Source: Falsochrobactrum ovis
GTDB taxonomy: Bacteria > Pseudomonadota > Alphaproteobacteria > Rhizobiales > Rhizobiaceae
Direction of reading: 5' to 3'
Assembly: GCF_003259955.1 (NCBI RefSeq)
Contig: NZ_QLMK01000004.1
Location: forward strand, 123,525-187,524
Length of the DNA stretch: 64,000 nt
In this document: positions 38,400 through 49,404 of the stretch, one piece after another
How positions within the stretch are numbered: the stretch's first letter is position 1
Layout of the letters: each line of letters starts with the position of its first letter
The notes under the pieces: model-generated
Databases searched by the model: none
What the model saw: only the letters and a program-made list of their open reading frames with translations
What the model was told of the DNA's origin: nothing
Position numbers and translations under genes: made by a program

Positions 38400-39728
38400 T
38401 CAGTTCAGAATGCCCTTTTTGGGATCCGGCGGGAAAGCGGCATTGGCCACTTCACCGCGCAGAAGCTTCAATGCTTCATTGAGCTGCACATCATCCTTTG
38501 GCTCAGCAGGCACATAAGCAGCAGATCCCGATCCCTTATCGTTTTCTTCACTGCCTTTAATATGGCCTTTTAACTCGGACTCACCACGCACCACATCTTC
38601 GCCGCGCAGTTCAGGCGGCAATGGCTGATCCACCGTTATATCCGGAGTGATACCCTTGCCCTGAATAGATGTACCCGATGGCGTATAGTAAAGAGCCGTT
38701 GTCAGACGCAGCGATCCGTTTTCGCCCATCGGAATGATAGTCTGCACCGACCCTTTGCCGAAAGACTGGGTGCCAAGCACCGTTGCGCGGCGATGATCCT
38801 GCAGAGCACCCGCTACGATTTCCGATGCACTGGCTGAGCCGCCATTAACAAGCACAATAATCGGCTTACCGTCCGTAAGATCCCCTTTGCGCGCATCAAA
38901 ACGCGTAACATCCTGCGGGTCACGGCCTCTGGTCGAGACGATCTCACCCTTATCCAAGAATGTATCCGACACAGCCACGGCCTGATCCAGCAATCCGCCT
39001 GGATTGAGACGTAGATCGAGAACATAACCCTTCAGCTTGTCGGCGGGTACGTTCTTTTTAACGTCCTCAATCGCTTTTTTGAGATCTTCCGAAGTTTGCT
39101 CGGTGAACGAAATGACACGGAGATAGCCAACATCATTATCGATACGGTGACGGACCGCCCGCACTTTAATGATCGCACGGGTGATGGAAATCGTTATCGG
39201 CTTATCAGCGCCTTCACGCAGAATAGTTAGCTCAATAGGCTTACCGACTTCACCGCGCATCTTGTCAACTGCGTCGGTAAGGGTCAGTCCGCGAACTTCC
39301 TGCCCATCAATTTTGATGATTAGGTCACCCGCTAAAACTCCTGCCTTCGAAGCTGGTGTATCGTCAATAGGAGCAATAACCTTAACCAGGTCATTTTCCA
39401 TCGTCACTTCTATACCTAGCCCCCCAAACTCACCCTTGGTTTGCACGCGCATATCCTGCGCAGCTTCCGGGTTGAGATAGGATGAATGCGGGTCCAGCGA
39501 AGTGAGCATTCCGTTGATCGCATTTTCGATGAGTTTTTTATCATCAGGCGGCGACACATATTGCGCGCGCACCCTTTCAAAAATATCACCAAACAGTGCT
39601 AGTTCCCTGTAGACGTCAGCGTCCTTGCCCGCAGCAAATGCGGAGGTTGCTGGCGAGCCCTGGACCATCACCATGGCCGACGCCCCGAGAAGAGCACCGG
39701 CAAAAAGCAGCGACAGTTTACGTATCAT
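38400..39728 (-). CDS. ctpA: C-terminal processing peptidase, S41 family
   Basis: A 442-residue periplasmic serine protease with a signal peptide (~1-32), a PDZ domain (~100-185; GGLGIEVTM, AGDLIIKIDGQEV) and the S41 catalytic core. The Ser-Lys dyad is visible as S300 in NGGSASASEIV and K325 in GTQSFGKGSVQT. It cleaves C-terminal tails of envelope proteins and is linked in relatives to peptidoglycan hydrolase control. It overlaps the envC-like gene by 11 bases, which suggests coupled expression with that murein factor. Confidence 0.94.
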   Translation of the reverse strand: MIRKLSLLFAGALLGASAMVMVQGSPATSAFAAGKDADVYRELALFGDIFERVRAQYVSPPDDKKLIENAINGMLTSLDPHSSYLNPEAAQDMRVQTKGEFGGLGIEVTMENDLVKVIAPIDDTPASKAGVLAGDLIIKIDGQEVRGLTLTDAVDKMRGEVGKPIELTILREGADKPITISITRAIIKVRAVRHRIDNDVGYLRVISFTEQTSEDLKKAIEDVKKNVPADKLKGYVLDLRLNPGGLLDQAVAVSDTFLDKGEIVSTRGRDPQDVTRFDARKGDLTDGKPIIVLVNGGSASASEIVAGALQDHRRATVLGTQSFGKGSVQTIIPMGENGSLRLTTALYYTPSGTSIQGKGITPDITVDQPLPPELRGEDVVRGESELKGHIKGSEENDKGSGSAAYVPAEPKDDVQLNEALKLLRGEVANAAFPPDPKKGILN

Positions 39729-41052
39729 TTTGTGCCCTTCCGGAAAGCCGTTTTATCCACCAAGGAGCGGGATCAACGGGTTTTCCATCCTTTCGAAACT
39801 CAATGTAAAGCAACGGAGCCCCGTTGCCTATTTCTATTGGAGCCACACTTGCCAGCAATGTTTCTCCCATAGTGCCAACAGGTTCTCCTGCCAAGACGAA
39901 CTGACCTTGAGCCACATCGATTCGGCCCATTCCTGCCATGACGATATGATATCCACCGCCGGCGTCCAGGATCAAGAGTTGTCCATAGGATCTGAAAGCA
40001 CCCGCATATAATACCACGCCATCGGAAGGTGACATAATCGTGGCAACTGGAACGGTTTCAACCACCTGCCCCATCATATGTCCGCCTATACCGTCAGTAT
40101 CGCCGAAATTTCGCAAGATTTTGCCCGCAGCTGGCAATATAAGTTTGCCGCGAAGCGAAGCAAAATCCACCAAGAGATTAAGCCGGGCCTCATCCGGTGT
40201 GGTCTGCTCAACCCTATCCTTGGCCTTGGCCAGCCGATCTTCTTCAGCTTTTCGCGCAGCTTCTGCCGTTTCGCGAACACTCGCCATTTGCTGATCGAGC
40301 GTCTCAATCAACTCTTTCAGACTTCCTGCCTTGGCAGCCAGCTCTTCAGAGCGTTTACGCTGAGCTTCAATTTCCTGCTCAGATTGAGCCTGCAGTTTTT
40401 TCTTTTCTTCCAGCAAAAGTGACTGACGCTTCTGCTCTTCTGCCTGAGACTGACGCGTTGCCGTAAGCGTTGCCTGTTCCTGACTTATGGACGCGGTAAT
40501 ACGCTGCATATCCTTTAAATCGTCCGCCAATTCTTCTACTTGCTGGCGCATTTCAGGCACAACTGCACCCAGAAGAACAGCACTTCGTACCGATGCGAGC
40601 GCATCATCCGGGCGCACCAAAATGGCCGGAGGAGGATTAAGCCCCATACGCTGCAAAGCGGCCAGCACTTCCGCAAGCACCCCGCGACGCGCGCGAAGCG
40701 ACAGACGTATGCCGTCCTCTTGTTCGCGCAGTGAAATTAATCTTTCGCCAATATCGGCAATATCCTGCTGCAATTTTCTGTCAGTCTTGGCCGACTGAAT
40801 TAAAGCTGCAGTGATTGTTGCCTGATCTTTTTTTAGATTTGCTACTTCGGTCTCAAGCTGCGTCAGCTTCTCGTCCGTGACCGAAATTTCGCTGCTAAGC
40901 TGTTCAAACTCTCGTGAAGCCTGCTCGCGCTGCTGCTGCAAAGTTTCTTCAGCAATACCGCCCGACACGCCATAAAGAAAAGCTCCCACAACAAGGCCAG
41001 CCCGCAAAAGAGCAGGCAAGGTCGTGTTATTCCTAGAGCGTTTGAAATTCAT
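39718..41052 (-). CDS. envC: EnvC-like murein hydrolase activator (degenerate LytM/M23)
   Basis: A 444-residue periplasmic protein: signal segment (~15-34), a long coiled coil (~36-260, rich in Gln/Glu/Lys/Leu) and a C-terminal LytM/M23 fold (~315-430). The zinc ligands of active M23 peptidases are missing: HxxxD is replaced by GGHMMGQ and HxH by VMAGMG, as in EnvC, which activates amidases at the septum instead of cutting itself. It is directly upstream of ctpA with overlapping ends. Confidence 0.9.
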   Translation of the reverse strand: MNFKRSRNNTTLPALLRAGLVVGAFLYGVSGGIAEETLQQQREQASREFEQLSSEISVTDEKLTQLETEVANLKKDQATITAALIQSAKTDRKLQQDIADIGERLISLREQEDGIRLSLRARRGVLAEVLAALQRMGLNPPPAILVRPDDALASVRSAVLLGAVVPEMRQQVEELADDLKDMQRITASISQEQATLTATRQSQAEEQKRQSLLLEEKKKLQAQSEQEIEAQRKRSEELAAKAGSLKELIETLDQQMASVRETAEAARKAEEDRLAKAKDRVEQTTPDEARLNLLVDFASLRGKLILPAAGKILRNFGDTDGIGGHMMGQVVETVPVATIMSPSDGVVLYAGAFRSYGQLLILDAGGGYHIVMAGMGRIDVAQGQFVLAGEPVGTMGETLLASVAPIEIGNGAPLLYIEFRKDGKPVDPAPWWIKRLSGRAQNDT

Positions 41053-41192
41053 GTTCGCGCTATATCAGATGAATGAGCACCAACACTACCATTTCATTAT
41101 TAAGGATTTGTTAGCTATAGGCACAAACTCCGCCACTCTGAGAGATTTGCGCTCATGCGTCTCAATGGGTCTCAATTAAGCATCTACATCAA

Positions 41193-41675
41193 TCAGACAC
41201 GATGATATGGATGTCCAGCAAGGATCGTTGCCGCCCGATAAAGCTGCTCAGCAATTAAAATCCGGGCAATCTGATGGGGCCATGTCATGGGTCCCAGCGA
41301 GAGAACCAGATCTGCCCGTGCACGAAGTGACGCATCGTGACCATCCGGACCGCCAATGGCGATAACCATGTGGCGCCTGCCATCGTCGCGCATTCGCCCG
41401 ATCCGCTCGGCAAATGCTTCCGAGATCAAGCCCTTCCCACGTTCATCTAAAAGGATCAGCGCCGCGCCATTATCCAGCGCTTCATGGAGGCGTTGGGCTT
41501 CTTCAACTTTTCGCAGCTCGGCCGTTTGAGCCCTGCTTTCTGCTACTTCGCTTACACCGGCAAAGTCCAAGCCAAGCGAGGGACCAGCTTTTGAAAAACG
41601 GTCGAAATATCGTTCAACCAGCTCCCGTTCGGGGCCGGCTTTCATCCGGCCCACGGCAAAAACACTCACACGCAT
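41193..41675 (-). CDS. rlmH: 23S rRNA pseudouridine-1915 N3 methyltransferase
   Basis: RlmH is a SPOUT-fold methyltransferase that modifies helix 69 of 23S rRNA. The 160-residue product shows LDERGKGLISEAFAERI and the SAM-binding knot IGGPDGHDASLRARADLVLSLG plus MTWPHQIARILIAEQLYRA. It follows rsfS by 27 bases; ribosome-linked genes in this order are usual. Confidence 0.95.
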   Translation of the reverse strand: MRVSVFAVGRMKAGPERELVERYFDRFSKAGPSLGLDFAGVSEVAESRAQTAELRKVEEAQRLHEALDNGAALILLDERGKGLISEAFAERIGRMRDDGRRHMVIAIGGPDGHDASLRARADLVLSLGPMTWPHQIARILIAEQLYRAATILAGHPYHRV

Positions 41676-41702
41676 GGCGGCCTCAATCGGCTAGCGGAAA
41701 AA

Positions 41703-42173
41703 TCAATGGACTGTGCCCGCTGGCCGACCTGCCTCAGTTCGTTCATCCATCCAGATTTTCTCGATATTATAAAATTCGCGCGTTTCCGGATGGAAAATAT
41801 GCACGATGACATCGCCGGTATCGATCAGCACCCAGTCGCTACTTTCAAGCCCTTCGACACGAAGGTTCTTGCAACCGAGTTCCTTCAATGCCTGCAAAAG
41901 GTAATCTGCGACAGAGTTTACATGACGATGCGAGCGCCCGGACGCGATGATCATATAATCACCGATCGAGCTTCTTCCGCGAATGTCGATAGAGAGAATT
42001 GATTCTGCCTTGGAGTTTTCGAGACTGGCCAAGGCCGTGTCTAGGGTCTGGGACACGAAAGCTGTTTCGTTCATCCCGCCCGTTGAAGGCGTTTGCTGGG
42101 CCTTCTTTTGAATTGCTGTTCTCAGTGATATATCCTTTCTAACCAGAACAAGCCGATATGGTTCTAAAACCAT
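41703..42173 (-). CDS. rsfS: Ribosome silencing factor RsfS
   Basis: RsfS binds L14 and blocks subunit joining under starvation. The core (LASLENSKAESILSIDIRG to WDLER-like IEKIWMDER) is standard. The frame opens at 42173, giving 156 residues, but the first ~33 are not obviously conserved; an internal ATG at 42074 (MNETAFVS) and a non-ATG start after AAAGGA near 42134 are alternatives. It sits between nadD and rlmH, the usual context. Confidence 0.88.
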   Translation of the reverse strand: MVLEPYRLVLVRKDISLRTAIQKKAQQTPSTGGMNETAFVSQTLDTALASLENSKAESILSIDIRGRSSIGDYMIIASGRSHRHVNSVADYLLQALKELGCKNLRVEGLESSDWVLIDTGDVIVHIFHPETREFYNIEKIWMDERTEAGRPAGTVH

Positions 42174-42223
42174 ATGTCTTAAAATATGCCTGCTAGCCTA
42201 TCTCTTTCAAGATCTGACTTGCG

Positions 42224-42892
42224 TTACAATCCATCACTTTTTAAGTTTTGCATGCGAATTGCACTGGATGACAGGGTCGAGCGCGGCCCATAAATGAAGG
42301 TCCATACCGGTGGCTGCAGCCTTGCAAGCATTGGAGCGTAACGCTCATCGATTCGATTTTTCGCAAATCTTTGCGCCATTTTCGAAGAAATGCTTGTAAG
42401 CGTGGACCCCGGCCTATCAATAACCGCAATCGGAAAGGTTTGGGAAATTTCGCGCCAGCGCTGCCAATGATGGAACGTAGCCAGATTATCGGCACCCATG
42501 ACCCAAACAAAATCCACGCCCGGATTTGCCTTGCGAATAAGCGCAAGCGTATCCGCTGTAAAACGTACATCAAACGCCGCTTCCAGCGCAGTGACTTTGA
42601 TGCGTGGATCCCGCGCAATCATTTCGCTTGATTGGATACGTTCTGCCAAGGGCGCAAGCTCGCGCTTATCTTTAAGCGGGTTGCCTGGCGTCACCATCCA
42701 CCATAATTGGTCGAGTTTCAGACGCCGCAGCGCTATTTCGGCTACCAGTAAATGCCCCTCATGGGCCGGATTGAACGACCCCCCGAAAAGCCCAACAGCC
42801 ATGCCTTTTTCCAGATGTGGCATACGCAAATATTGCGCTTTCACATCGGGATAGCGTTTTTTTTGCTCAGTTAATCGTAAACCGAAGCGCAT
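42224..42892 (-). CDS. nadD: Nicotinate-nucleotide adenylyltransferase
   Basis: NadD makes deamido-NAD from nicotinate mononucleotide and ATP. The 222-residue nucleotidyltransferase has GLFGGSFNPAHEGHLL (HxGH motif as HEGH) and the ISSSxIR-type motif as LSSSAIR. Its ATG overlaps the proA stop (TAATG), so translation is coupled. About 30 residues precede the conserved core; a shorter start (MPHLEKGMAV) is possible. Confidence 0.94.
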   Translation of the reverse strand: MRFGLRLTEQKKRYPDVKAQYLRMPHLEKGMAVGLFGGSFNPAHEGHLLVAEIALRRLKLDQLWWMVTPGNPLKDKRELAPLAERIQSSEMIARDPRIKVTALEAAFDVRFTADTLALIRKANPGVDFVWVMGADNLATFHHWQRWREISQTFPIAVIDRPGSTLTSISSKMAQRFAKNRIDERYAPMLARLQPPVWTFIYGPRSTLSSSAIRMQNLKSDGL

Positions 42893-44166
42893 TAGCTACG
42901 GATCTGACCATTGCCACGTACGCGATATTTAAACGAGGTGAGCTGTTCCACACCTACCGGTCCGCGCGCATGCATTTTACCCGTTGCAATACCGATTTCC
43001 GCCCCCATACCGAACTCGCCACCATCAGCAAATTGCGTCGATGCATTATGCAGCAGGATAGCAGAATCAATCTCGTTGAAAAACCGGTCCACGGCCTGGC
43101 TGTCTTCAGCAACAATCGCCTCGGTGTGGTGCGAGGAATAGCGATTAATATGTTCAATCGCCCCGCCAACACCATCAACCAATTTCACAGAAATGATTGC
43201 GTCGAGATATTCGGTCGCCCAATCCTCTTCCTTTGCTGGAAGAGCGGCAGGAAAGATCGCGCAGACTTCTTCGGAGCCTCGGATTTCGCAACCCTTTGCT
43301 ACCAGATCATCAAGAATTGGGACAAAATCCACACCACGATCAACCAATAGCGTTTCGGTTGCTCCGCAAATTCCCGTTCGGCGCAACTTGGCATTGATTG
43401 CAATTTTCCGGGCCATATCCAGATCGGCAGAACGATCTATATAGAGATGGCAAATACCTTCAAGATGGGCAAATACAGGCACGCGCGCTTCCGCCTGAAC
43501 CCGCGCGACAAGGCTTTTGCCACCGCGCGGCACAATCACATCAATTGCACCATTCAGGCCTTTGAGCATCTCGCCCACCGCAGCGCGATCTGTAACCGGA
43601 ACAATCTGTATTGCATCAACCGGTAAATCCGCCGCTTTCAGCCCTTTGACCAGCGCTTCATGGATTGCAGTGGATGAATGAACAGAATCTGATCCGCCGC
43701 GCAAAATGACAGCATTACCAGCTTTAAGACAAAGCGCCCCGGCATCTGCTGTAACATTGGGACGGCTTTCATAGATTACCCCAACAACACCAAGCGGGGT
43801 GCGTACGCGTTCAATATGCAACCCATTGGGCCGATCCCACTGCGCAATCACTTCACCCACCGGATCAGGCAAGGCCGCAATGGAACGGATACCGTCTGCA
43901 ATAGCTTTGATACGGGTTTCATCCAGCATCAGACGATCAATAAAGGATGCCGCCATGTTCTGCTCACGAGCATGGCTAAGATCAAGCTTATTCGCTGCCA
44001 GAATTAAATCAGTACTCGCAATCAGCGCATCAGCAGCCGCCAATAGCGCTTGATTTTTTTGCTCGCTACTCGCAATCGCTAAGGGCGTACTTGCAGCCTT
44101 AGCCTTGCGGCCGACCTCTGCCATTATAGCTGCTATATTATTTGCGGTATCTACTTTCGTCAGCAT
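42892..44166 (-). CDS. proA: Gamma-glutamyl phosphate reductase
   Basis: ProA reduces gamma-glutamyl phosphate to glutamate semialdehyde with NADPH in proline synthesis. The 424-residue ALDH-fold protein has the catalytic cysteine in [13 protein letters not shown], plus [15 protein letters not shown] and GSAEVCAIF-type GSEEVCAIF. It lies 6 bases after proB and overlaps nadD. Confidence 0.96.
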   Translation of the reverse strand: MLTKVDTANNIAAIMAEVGRKAKAASTPLAIASSEQKNQALLAAADALIASTDLILAANKLDLSHAREQNMAASFIDRLMLDETRIKAIADGIRSIAALPDPVGEVIAQWDRPNGLHIERVRTPLGVVGVIYESRPNVTADAGALCLKAGNAVILRGGSDSVHSSTAIHEALVKGLKAADLPVDAIQIVPVTDRAAVGEMLKGLNGAIDVIVPRGGKSLVARVQAEARVPVFAHLEGICHLYIDRSADLDMARKIAINAKLRRTGICGATETLLVDRGVDFVPILDDLVAKGCEIRGSEEVCAIFPAALPAKEEDWATEYLDAIISVKLVDGVGGAIEHINRYSSHHTEAIVAEDSQAVDRFFNEIDSAILLHNASTQFADGGEFGMGAEIGIATGKMHARGPVGVEQLTSFKYRVRGNGQIRS

Positions 44167-44172
44167 AGATCC

Positions 44173-45318
44173 TCAAGCCTTTTCAAGAGTGACTGGTCCT
44201 GCGGACCCACGCAACACAAGATCATTACGATGTATCATTGCCGCACGCGCATCATAGCCGAGAATGGCACTGATCTCATCGCTTTTATGCCCAGCGATTT
44301 TGCGTGCATCATCCGCATCATAGGCCACCAGACCTCGGGCAACTTCCCGCCCGTCTTCATCGACCACAGCAACTGTATCGCCGCGTTCAAATCGCCCCTC
44401 AACACGGCACACTCCGGCAGGCAAAAGTGACTTTCCCGATTTGAGTGCTTTTAGCGCACCCGCATCAACACTCAAACGACCCGCTGGCTCAAGATTACCG
44501 GAAATCCATGTTTTCCATGCATTCACCGGAGCCCGTGATGGCTCAAACAAAGTGGCCCGCTCACCCCTGTCAATTGCAGAAAGCGGCGCCATACGGGTGC
44601 CGGAAGTGATAATCATCGCTGTACCCGCCGCGTTGGCAATCTTGCCGGCGTCAAGCTTAGTTTTCATGCCACCGCGCGATAATTCCGATGCAGCCGCTCC
44701 AGCCATAGCCTCGATCTGCGGCGTAATCGATGTGACAAGTGGTAAGAATTGCGCATCAGGATTATTGTGCGGGGGCGCAGTATAAAGCCCGTCAATATCC
44801 GAAAGCAGGATCAACAGATCGGCTCCCATCATCGTTGCCACACGCGCAGCCAAACGATCATTATCACCATAACGAATTTCTGTTGTGGCCACCGTGTCAT
44901 TTTCATTGATAATCGGAACCGCCTTGAGCTTCAAAAGCGTGTCGATTGTCGCTCGCGCATTAAGATAACGTCGGCGCTCTTCCGTATCCGACAAGGTAAC
45001 AAGAATCTGACCTGACTTGATACCATGCCCACCCAGAACATCTGCATAGGCTTTGGCGAGCGCAATTTGCCCCGCCGCAGCCGCTGCCTGACTTTCTTCC
45101 AGCTTCAATGCCTTTTTCGGCAAGCCCAACACAGTACGCCCAAGCGCAATGGCACCTGATGAGACAACAAGCACCTCAGCGCCTGCATGATGCAGAGCGG
45201 CAATATCCTGCCCCAATCCTTCAAGCCATTGACGTTTCAGACCGCTTGCCCGATCCACCAATAAAGCAGATCCGATCTTAACAACAATGCGGCGATATTC
45301 TTTCAATTGCTTCAGCAT
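44173..45318 (-). CDS. proB: Glutamate 5-kinase
   Basis: ProB phosphorylates glutamate, the feedback-controlled first step of proline synthesis. The 381-residue protein begins [20 protein letters not shown] (amino-acid kinase fold), contains [10 protein letters not shown] and [13 protein letters not shown] and carries a C-terminal PUA domain (~285-370). An in-frame extension to 45441 overlaps obgE and is not used. Directly followed by proA. Confidence 0.95.
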   Translation of the reverse strand: MLKQLKEYRRIVVKIGSALLVDRASGLKRQWLEGLGQDIAALHHAGAEVLVVSSGAIALGRTVLGLPKKALKLEESQAAAAAGQIALAKAYADVLGGHGIKSGQILVTLSDTEERRRYLNARATIDTLLKLKAVPIINENDTVATTEIRYGDNDRLAARVATMMGADLLILLSDIDGLYTAPPHNNPDAQFLPLVTSITPQIEAMAGAAASELSRGGMKTKLDAGKIANAAGTAMIITSGTRMAPLSAIDRGERATLFEPSRAPVNAWKTWISGNLEPAGRLSVDAGALKALKSGKSLLPAGVCRVEGRFERGDTVAVVDEDGREVARGLVAYDADDARKIAGHKSDEISAILGYDARAAMIHRNDLVLRGSAGPVTLEKA

Positions 45319-45343
45319 GATTTTTGTCCTCGCCGCTACGCGA

Positions 45344-46396
<1,053 letters not shown>

Positions 46397-46557
46397 CTAC
46401 CTCTTGCAGCACAACTGCATTCCGAAAACATATATGAAACTGCGTTCAGCCGAACGCAGTCCCGATTGCAATTACAGCAAAACCAGCTTCCTGCAAACCA
46501 TTGCAGGGAACGATCTTTCTCGGCCCTGCAATGATCAACGCCACAAGTTTGTGACTG

Positions 46558-47175
46558 TCAGCTTCGCAGGCCAATCCATGTGCTCCGATCAAGCACATAG
46601 CGCTCAACCGGAACTTTGCCTACCGAGAGTATGTCTCCCACTCCCTCAGAGCTGAACTGGAAGCCAGACTTATCTATCACTCGACGCGAGCTCGCATTGA
46701 TCACCCTGCAGGAAATTTGCAGCCGATCGATCGCGGTGGCACGAAATGCCAGATCGATCAAAGCATCAGAAGCTTCGGTCGCATAGCCGTTACCCCAATA
46801 TGGCTCACCGAGCCAATAGCCGATTTCCAAATCCTCTCCCCAAGGATGGATCCCGCAACACCCCATAAATAGGCCACTATCCGCTTGGGTAATCGCATAG
46901 ATGCAATTGCCCATCTTGCCTTTTCGGCTGCGCTCCACAAAGTCGACAGCATTTTCCCGCGTGTAGGGATGCGGCATGCGAGCGAGCATGTTGGCCACAC
47001 GTGGATTATTGGCAAGATAGGCAATGGCATCCACGTCTTCCGAATGCGGCGGGCGTAACACCAGCCTTTCAGTGACAAGGATCGGACAATCCAGCTCATG
47101 AACCCGTTCAGGAGCTGTAGCTTCATCAAGCCTGCTACTTTCGTAACAATCTTCTTCTAAAACTTCGACAACCAT
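46558..47175 (-). CDS. GNAT-family acetyltransferase (RimJ/RimL-like)
   Basis: A 205-residue N-acetyltransferase-like protein: LVTERLVLRPPHSEDVDAIAYL and YWLGEPYWGNGYATEASDALIDLAF are the GNAT motif-D and acetyl-CoA-site patterns of the RimJ/RimL group. The substrate is unknown. GGAGGAATAAAA precedes the ATG at 47175, so a longer open frame up to 47385, which enters rpmA, was rejected. Position between rpmA and obgE is conserved in several relatives (memory). Confidence 0.9.
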   Translation of the reverse strand: MVVEVLEEDCYESSRLDEATAPERVHELDCPILVTERLVLRPPHSEDVDAIAYLANNPRVANMLARMPHPYTRENAVDFVERSRKGKMGNCIYAITQADSGLFMGCCGIHPWGEDLEIGYWLGEPYWGNGYATEASDALIDLAFRATAIDRLQISCRVINASSRRVIDKSGFQFSSEGVGDILSVGKVPVERYVLDRSTWIGLRS

Positions 47176-47191
47176 TTTTATTCCTCCAGAT

Positions 47192-47223
47192 GCAAAAAGG
47201 GAAGATGGTAGTCCCACCTTCCC
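47192..47223 (-). terminator. Rho-independent terminator of rplU-rpmA
   Basis: In the minus transcript GGGAAGGTGG pairs with CCATCTTCCC through one G-U wobble, then TTTTTGC. The wobble is a proper pair only in minus-strand RNA, which fixes the direction. It lies ~70 bases after rpmA and just before the GNAT ribosome-binding site. Confidence 0.85.
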
Positions 47224-47293
47224 TTCGATCTTTTGGCTTGGCTGCCATATGTACCGATTCCAATGGGACGCCGGTACTATGAGAGTGCCCGGC

Positions 47294-47563
47294 TTACTCT
47301 GCTGCTTCCGCAATCGGGTCGACCGACACGTAAGTGCGGCCGTTGGCTTTCGCGCGGAAAGACACCGAACCATGAGTGAGCGCAAACAAGGTGTGATCCT
47401 TGCCCATGCCTACATTGGCACCTGGGTGCCATTTTGTACCGCGTTGACGCACGATGATGTTGCCAGCGAGCACAGCTTCGCCACCAAACTTTTTCACGCC
47501 AAGGCGTTTGGATTCTGAATCGCGACCGTTACGCGAGGAACCACCAGCTTTTTTGTGTGCCAT
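47294..47563 (-). CDS. rpmA: 50S ribosomal protein L27
   Basis: An 89-residue L27: [38 protein letters not shown] and [12 protein letters not shown] are standard. The N-terminal tail reaches the peptidyl-transferase centre. It follows rplU by 26 bases. Confidence 0.97.
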   Translation of the reverse strand: MAHKKAGGSSRNGRDSESKRLGVKKFGGEAVLAGNIIVRQRGTKWHPGANVGMGKDHTLFALTHGSVSFRAKANGRTYVSVDPIAEAAE

Positions 47564-47589
47564 TGGAGTTCTCCTTAAATCTCTACTAC

Positions 47590-48015
47590 TTACTCAGCCG
47601 TTTCAGTCTTGGCTGCGGCCTTCTTGGGCGCTGCCTTCTTCGGCTTTGCGGCTTCAGCTTCAGCGGCTGCTGCCGGAGCCTTCTTTGCGGCTGCCTTCTT
47701 GGCTGGCTTTGCACCGCCGGTAAGGATTTCCGAAATGCGAATCGTCGTCAGTTCCTGACGATGCCCGCGGGTGCGCTTGGAGTTCTGGCGGCGACGCTTT
47801 TTGAACGCAATTACCTTGCGTGCACGACCCTGCTCTACGACTTCAGCAGTCACAACAGCGCCTTCAACCAGCGGAGCGCCAATGGTCGTATCGACCATCA
47901 AAACTTCTTTGAACTCAACAATGTCACCAGCTTCGCCAGCAACTTTTTCAACTTTGATTACGTCATTTGCGGCAACGCGATACTGCTTGCCACCAGTTTT
48001 AATGACTGCGAACAT
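47590..48015 (-). CDS. rplU: 50S ribosomal protein L21 with Ala/Lys-rich tail
   Basis: The 141-residue protein has the L21 core ([24 protein letters not shown] to [18 protein letters not shown], ~1-103) and a low-complexity Ala/Lys/Pro/Glu tail of ~38 residues, a common feature in Brucella and rhizobia. It is the first gene of rplU-rpmA. Confidence 0.96.
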   Translation of the reverse strand: MFAVIKTGGKQYRVAANDVIKVEKVAGEAGDIVEFKEVLMVDTTIGAPLVEGAVVTAEVVEQGRARKVIAFKKRRRQNSKRTRGHRQELTTIRISEILTGGAKPAKKAAAKKAPAAAAEAEAAKPKKAAPKKAAAKTETAE

Positions 48016-48365
48016 TTATTTTCCTTTCGGTGTTCGGTCCGGCTCTCAACTTTGCGACATAGATGTCAGATCATTGGGCCGTCTTTTTATCAGTCGGATG
48101 AATTTTGAGGCTTAACGCCCCTTAACCGAAGATCTCCGTTTGCCAGAATCTCCAATCAAAACAATAGGCGCGGACGAACCCGCGCTTAAAGTCCGGTGTT
48201 TATAGAGATGAGTGGGGAGAAAAGTCAAGATTTTTCCTACTCAAAATCAATTACCTCTTGTCTAATTGTGTTTTGCCCGCTATTGAACCGCTGCACGCTT
48301 GGCACTTGCTTTTGATGCTCGTAGCTATCGGTTCTTTTTTGAATCGTTTATGATGCAACAAATGC
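48016..48365. other. Intergenic region between rplU and tRNA-Ser
   Basis: About 350 bases that should contain the rplU promoter and leader (minus) and the tRNA promoter (plus). No gene is supported. I see no L21-type autoregulatory structure that I could name. Confidence 0.5.
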
Positions 48366-48456
<91 letters not shown>

Positions 48457-48602
48457 TTTGCTTAATTATATCAATACACTGCGCAGAATATAACCGCATT
48501 ATTCACGAACCAAAGCACAGCCCGTTACTGACAACCGCTTCAAGGGCCACGATTAAGGCGCACATGCTCTGGATCTTTGAGCCCTTCTCCTAAGCGCATC
48601 GA

Positions 48603-49316
48603 CTAGCTGTCATCGAGTTTTTGAAACGAACGGCTATTCAGAGCCCTGATAATATCAGCTCCTAGTTGCTGAGTATTTTTAATGCCGCCCTTTGTGTTAG
48701 TGATCTCCACACCTATCGAAGCTGCGATCGAGCGCAAAATCTCTTTCACAACCACCTGTTGCTGTTCGCCATCCCGATAAATACGAATAGCACCGTTTTC
48801 AAACCTGCGGATTTCAAAAGGTGAGTAAAACGCGCGGTCGGTGACTGCGAGCATTTCAACTGGCCGCTGTTCACGCCGTCCCTTGTTTATTGTGTAAATA
48901 AGTTTAGCGTTTTGTTCTCGCAACACTGAACGGGCTTCGGTCGCTGAGGTATCTAGCAATTCCTCAACAGATACTCCCTGGTCGTCATCAACATTGATTC
49001 TAAGCACCATCACGCGATCAACTTCATGGAACGTGTTTGGATTGAAGGCCACATGATTAGATGACGTGACTGTTTTAACCGAGATTCTTTCATTAGCTGC
49101 GGATACGACATCATAACCACGCTGATTGGTGGCAAGAGCCATCTGACCTCGCGTAATCATAGCTGCATAAAGCTCGCCAATTCGGCCCGTAAGATGGTTA
49201 AGCTCACTTGGACTTACACCCCAGCTGACCTCCTTCTCGAACCAGGACAGTGCTTCCGCAAGAGATTGGATAATCTGAACTTGGGTGAGTGTAGGTTGAC
49301 TTAAATCGCGGTTCAC
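48603..49316 (-). CDS. Putative PD-(D/E)XK-fold nuclease-like protein (DUF6998-like)
   Basis: A 237-residue soluble protein. Residues ~36-85 (SELNHLTGRIGELYAAM ... QRGYDVVSAANERISVKTV) give an E48, D69, S79-V80-K81 arrangement resembling a PD-(D/E)XK nuclease core with Ser in place of the usual acidic or Gln residue. I recall similar sequences as DUF6998; the family name is uncertain. A C-terminal segment (KGGIKNTQQLGADIIRAL) may bind DNA. Start is GTG with AAGGCAAAA upstream. Next to tRNA-Ser and a GIY-YIG pseudogene; a host-defence or element-borne role is inference. Confidence 0.6.
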   Translation of the reverse strand: MNRDLSQPTLTQVQIIQSLAEALSWFEKEVSWGVSPSELNHLTGRIGELYAAMITRGQMALATNQRGYDVVSAANERISVKTVTSSNHVAFNPNTFHEVDRVMVLRINVDDDQGVSVEELLDTSATEARSVLREQNAKLIYTINKGRREQRPVEMLAVTDRAFYSPFEIRRFENGAIRIYRDGEQQQVVVKEILRSIAASIGVEITNTKGGIKNTQQLGADIIRALNSRSFQKLDDS

Positions 49317-49404
49317 TTTTGCCTTCTATGTTCAAACAGATAATTCTTACGAGTGTAAATATCTTAAATCTCTTGCCACCTAAACCAACGTTCGCGTTCG
49401 CGTG

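Noticed and set aside
39718-41052. Active M23 endopeptidase
   Set aside because: Zinc-binding histidines are absent (VMAGMG instead of HxH), so it was called an EnvC-like activator.
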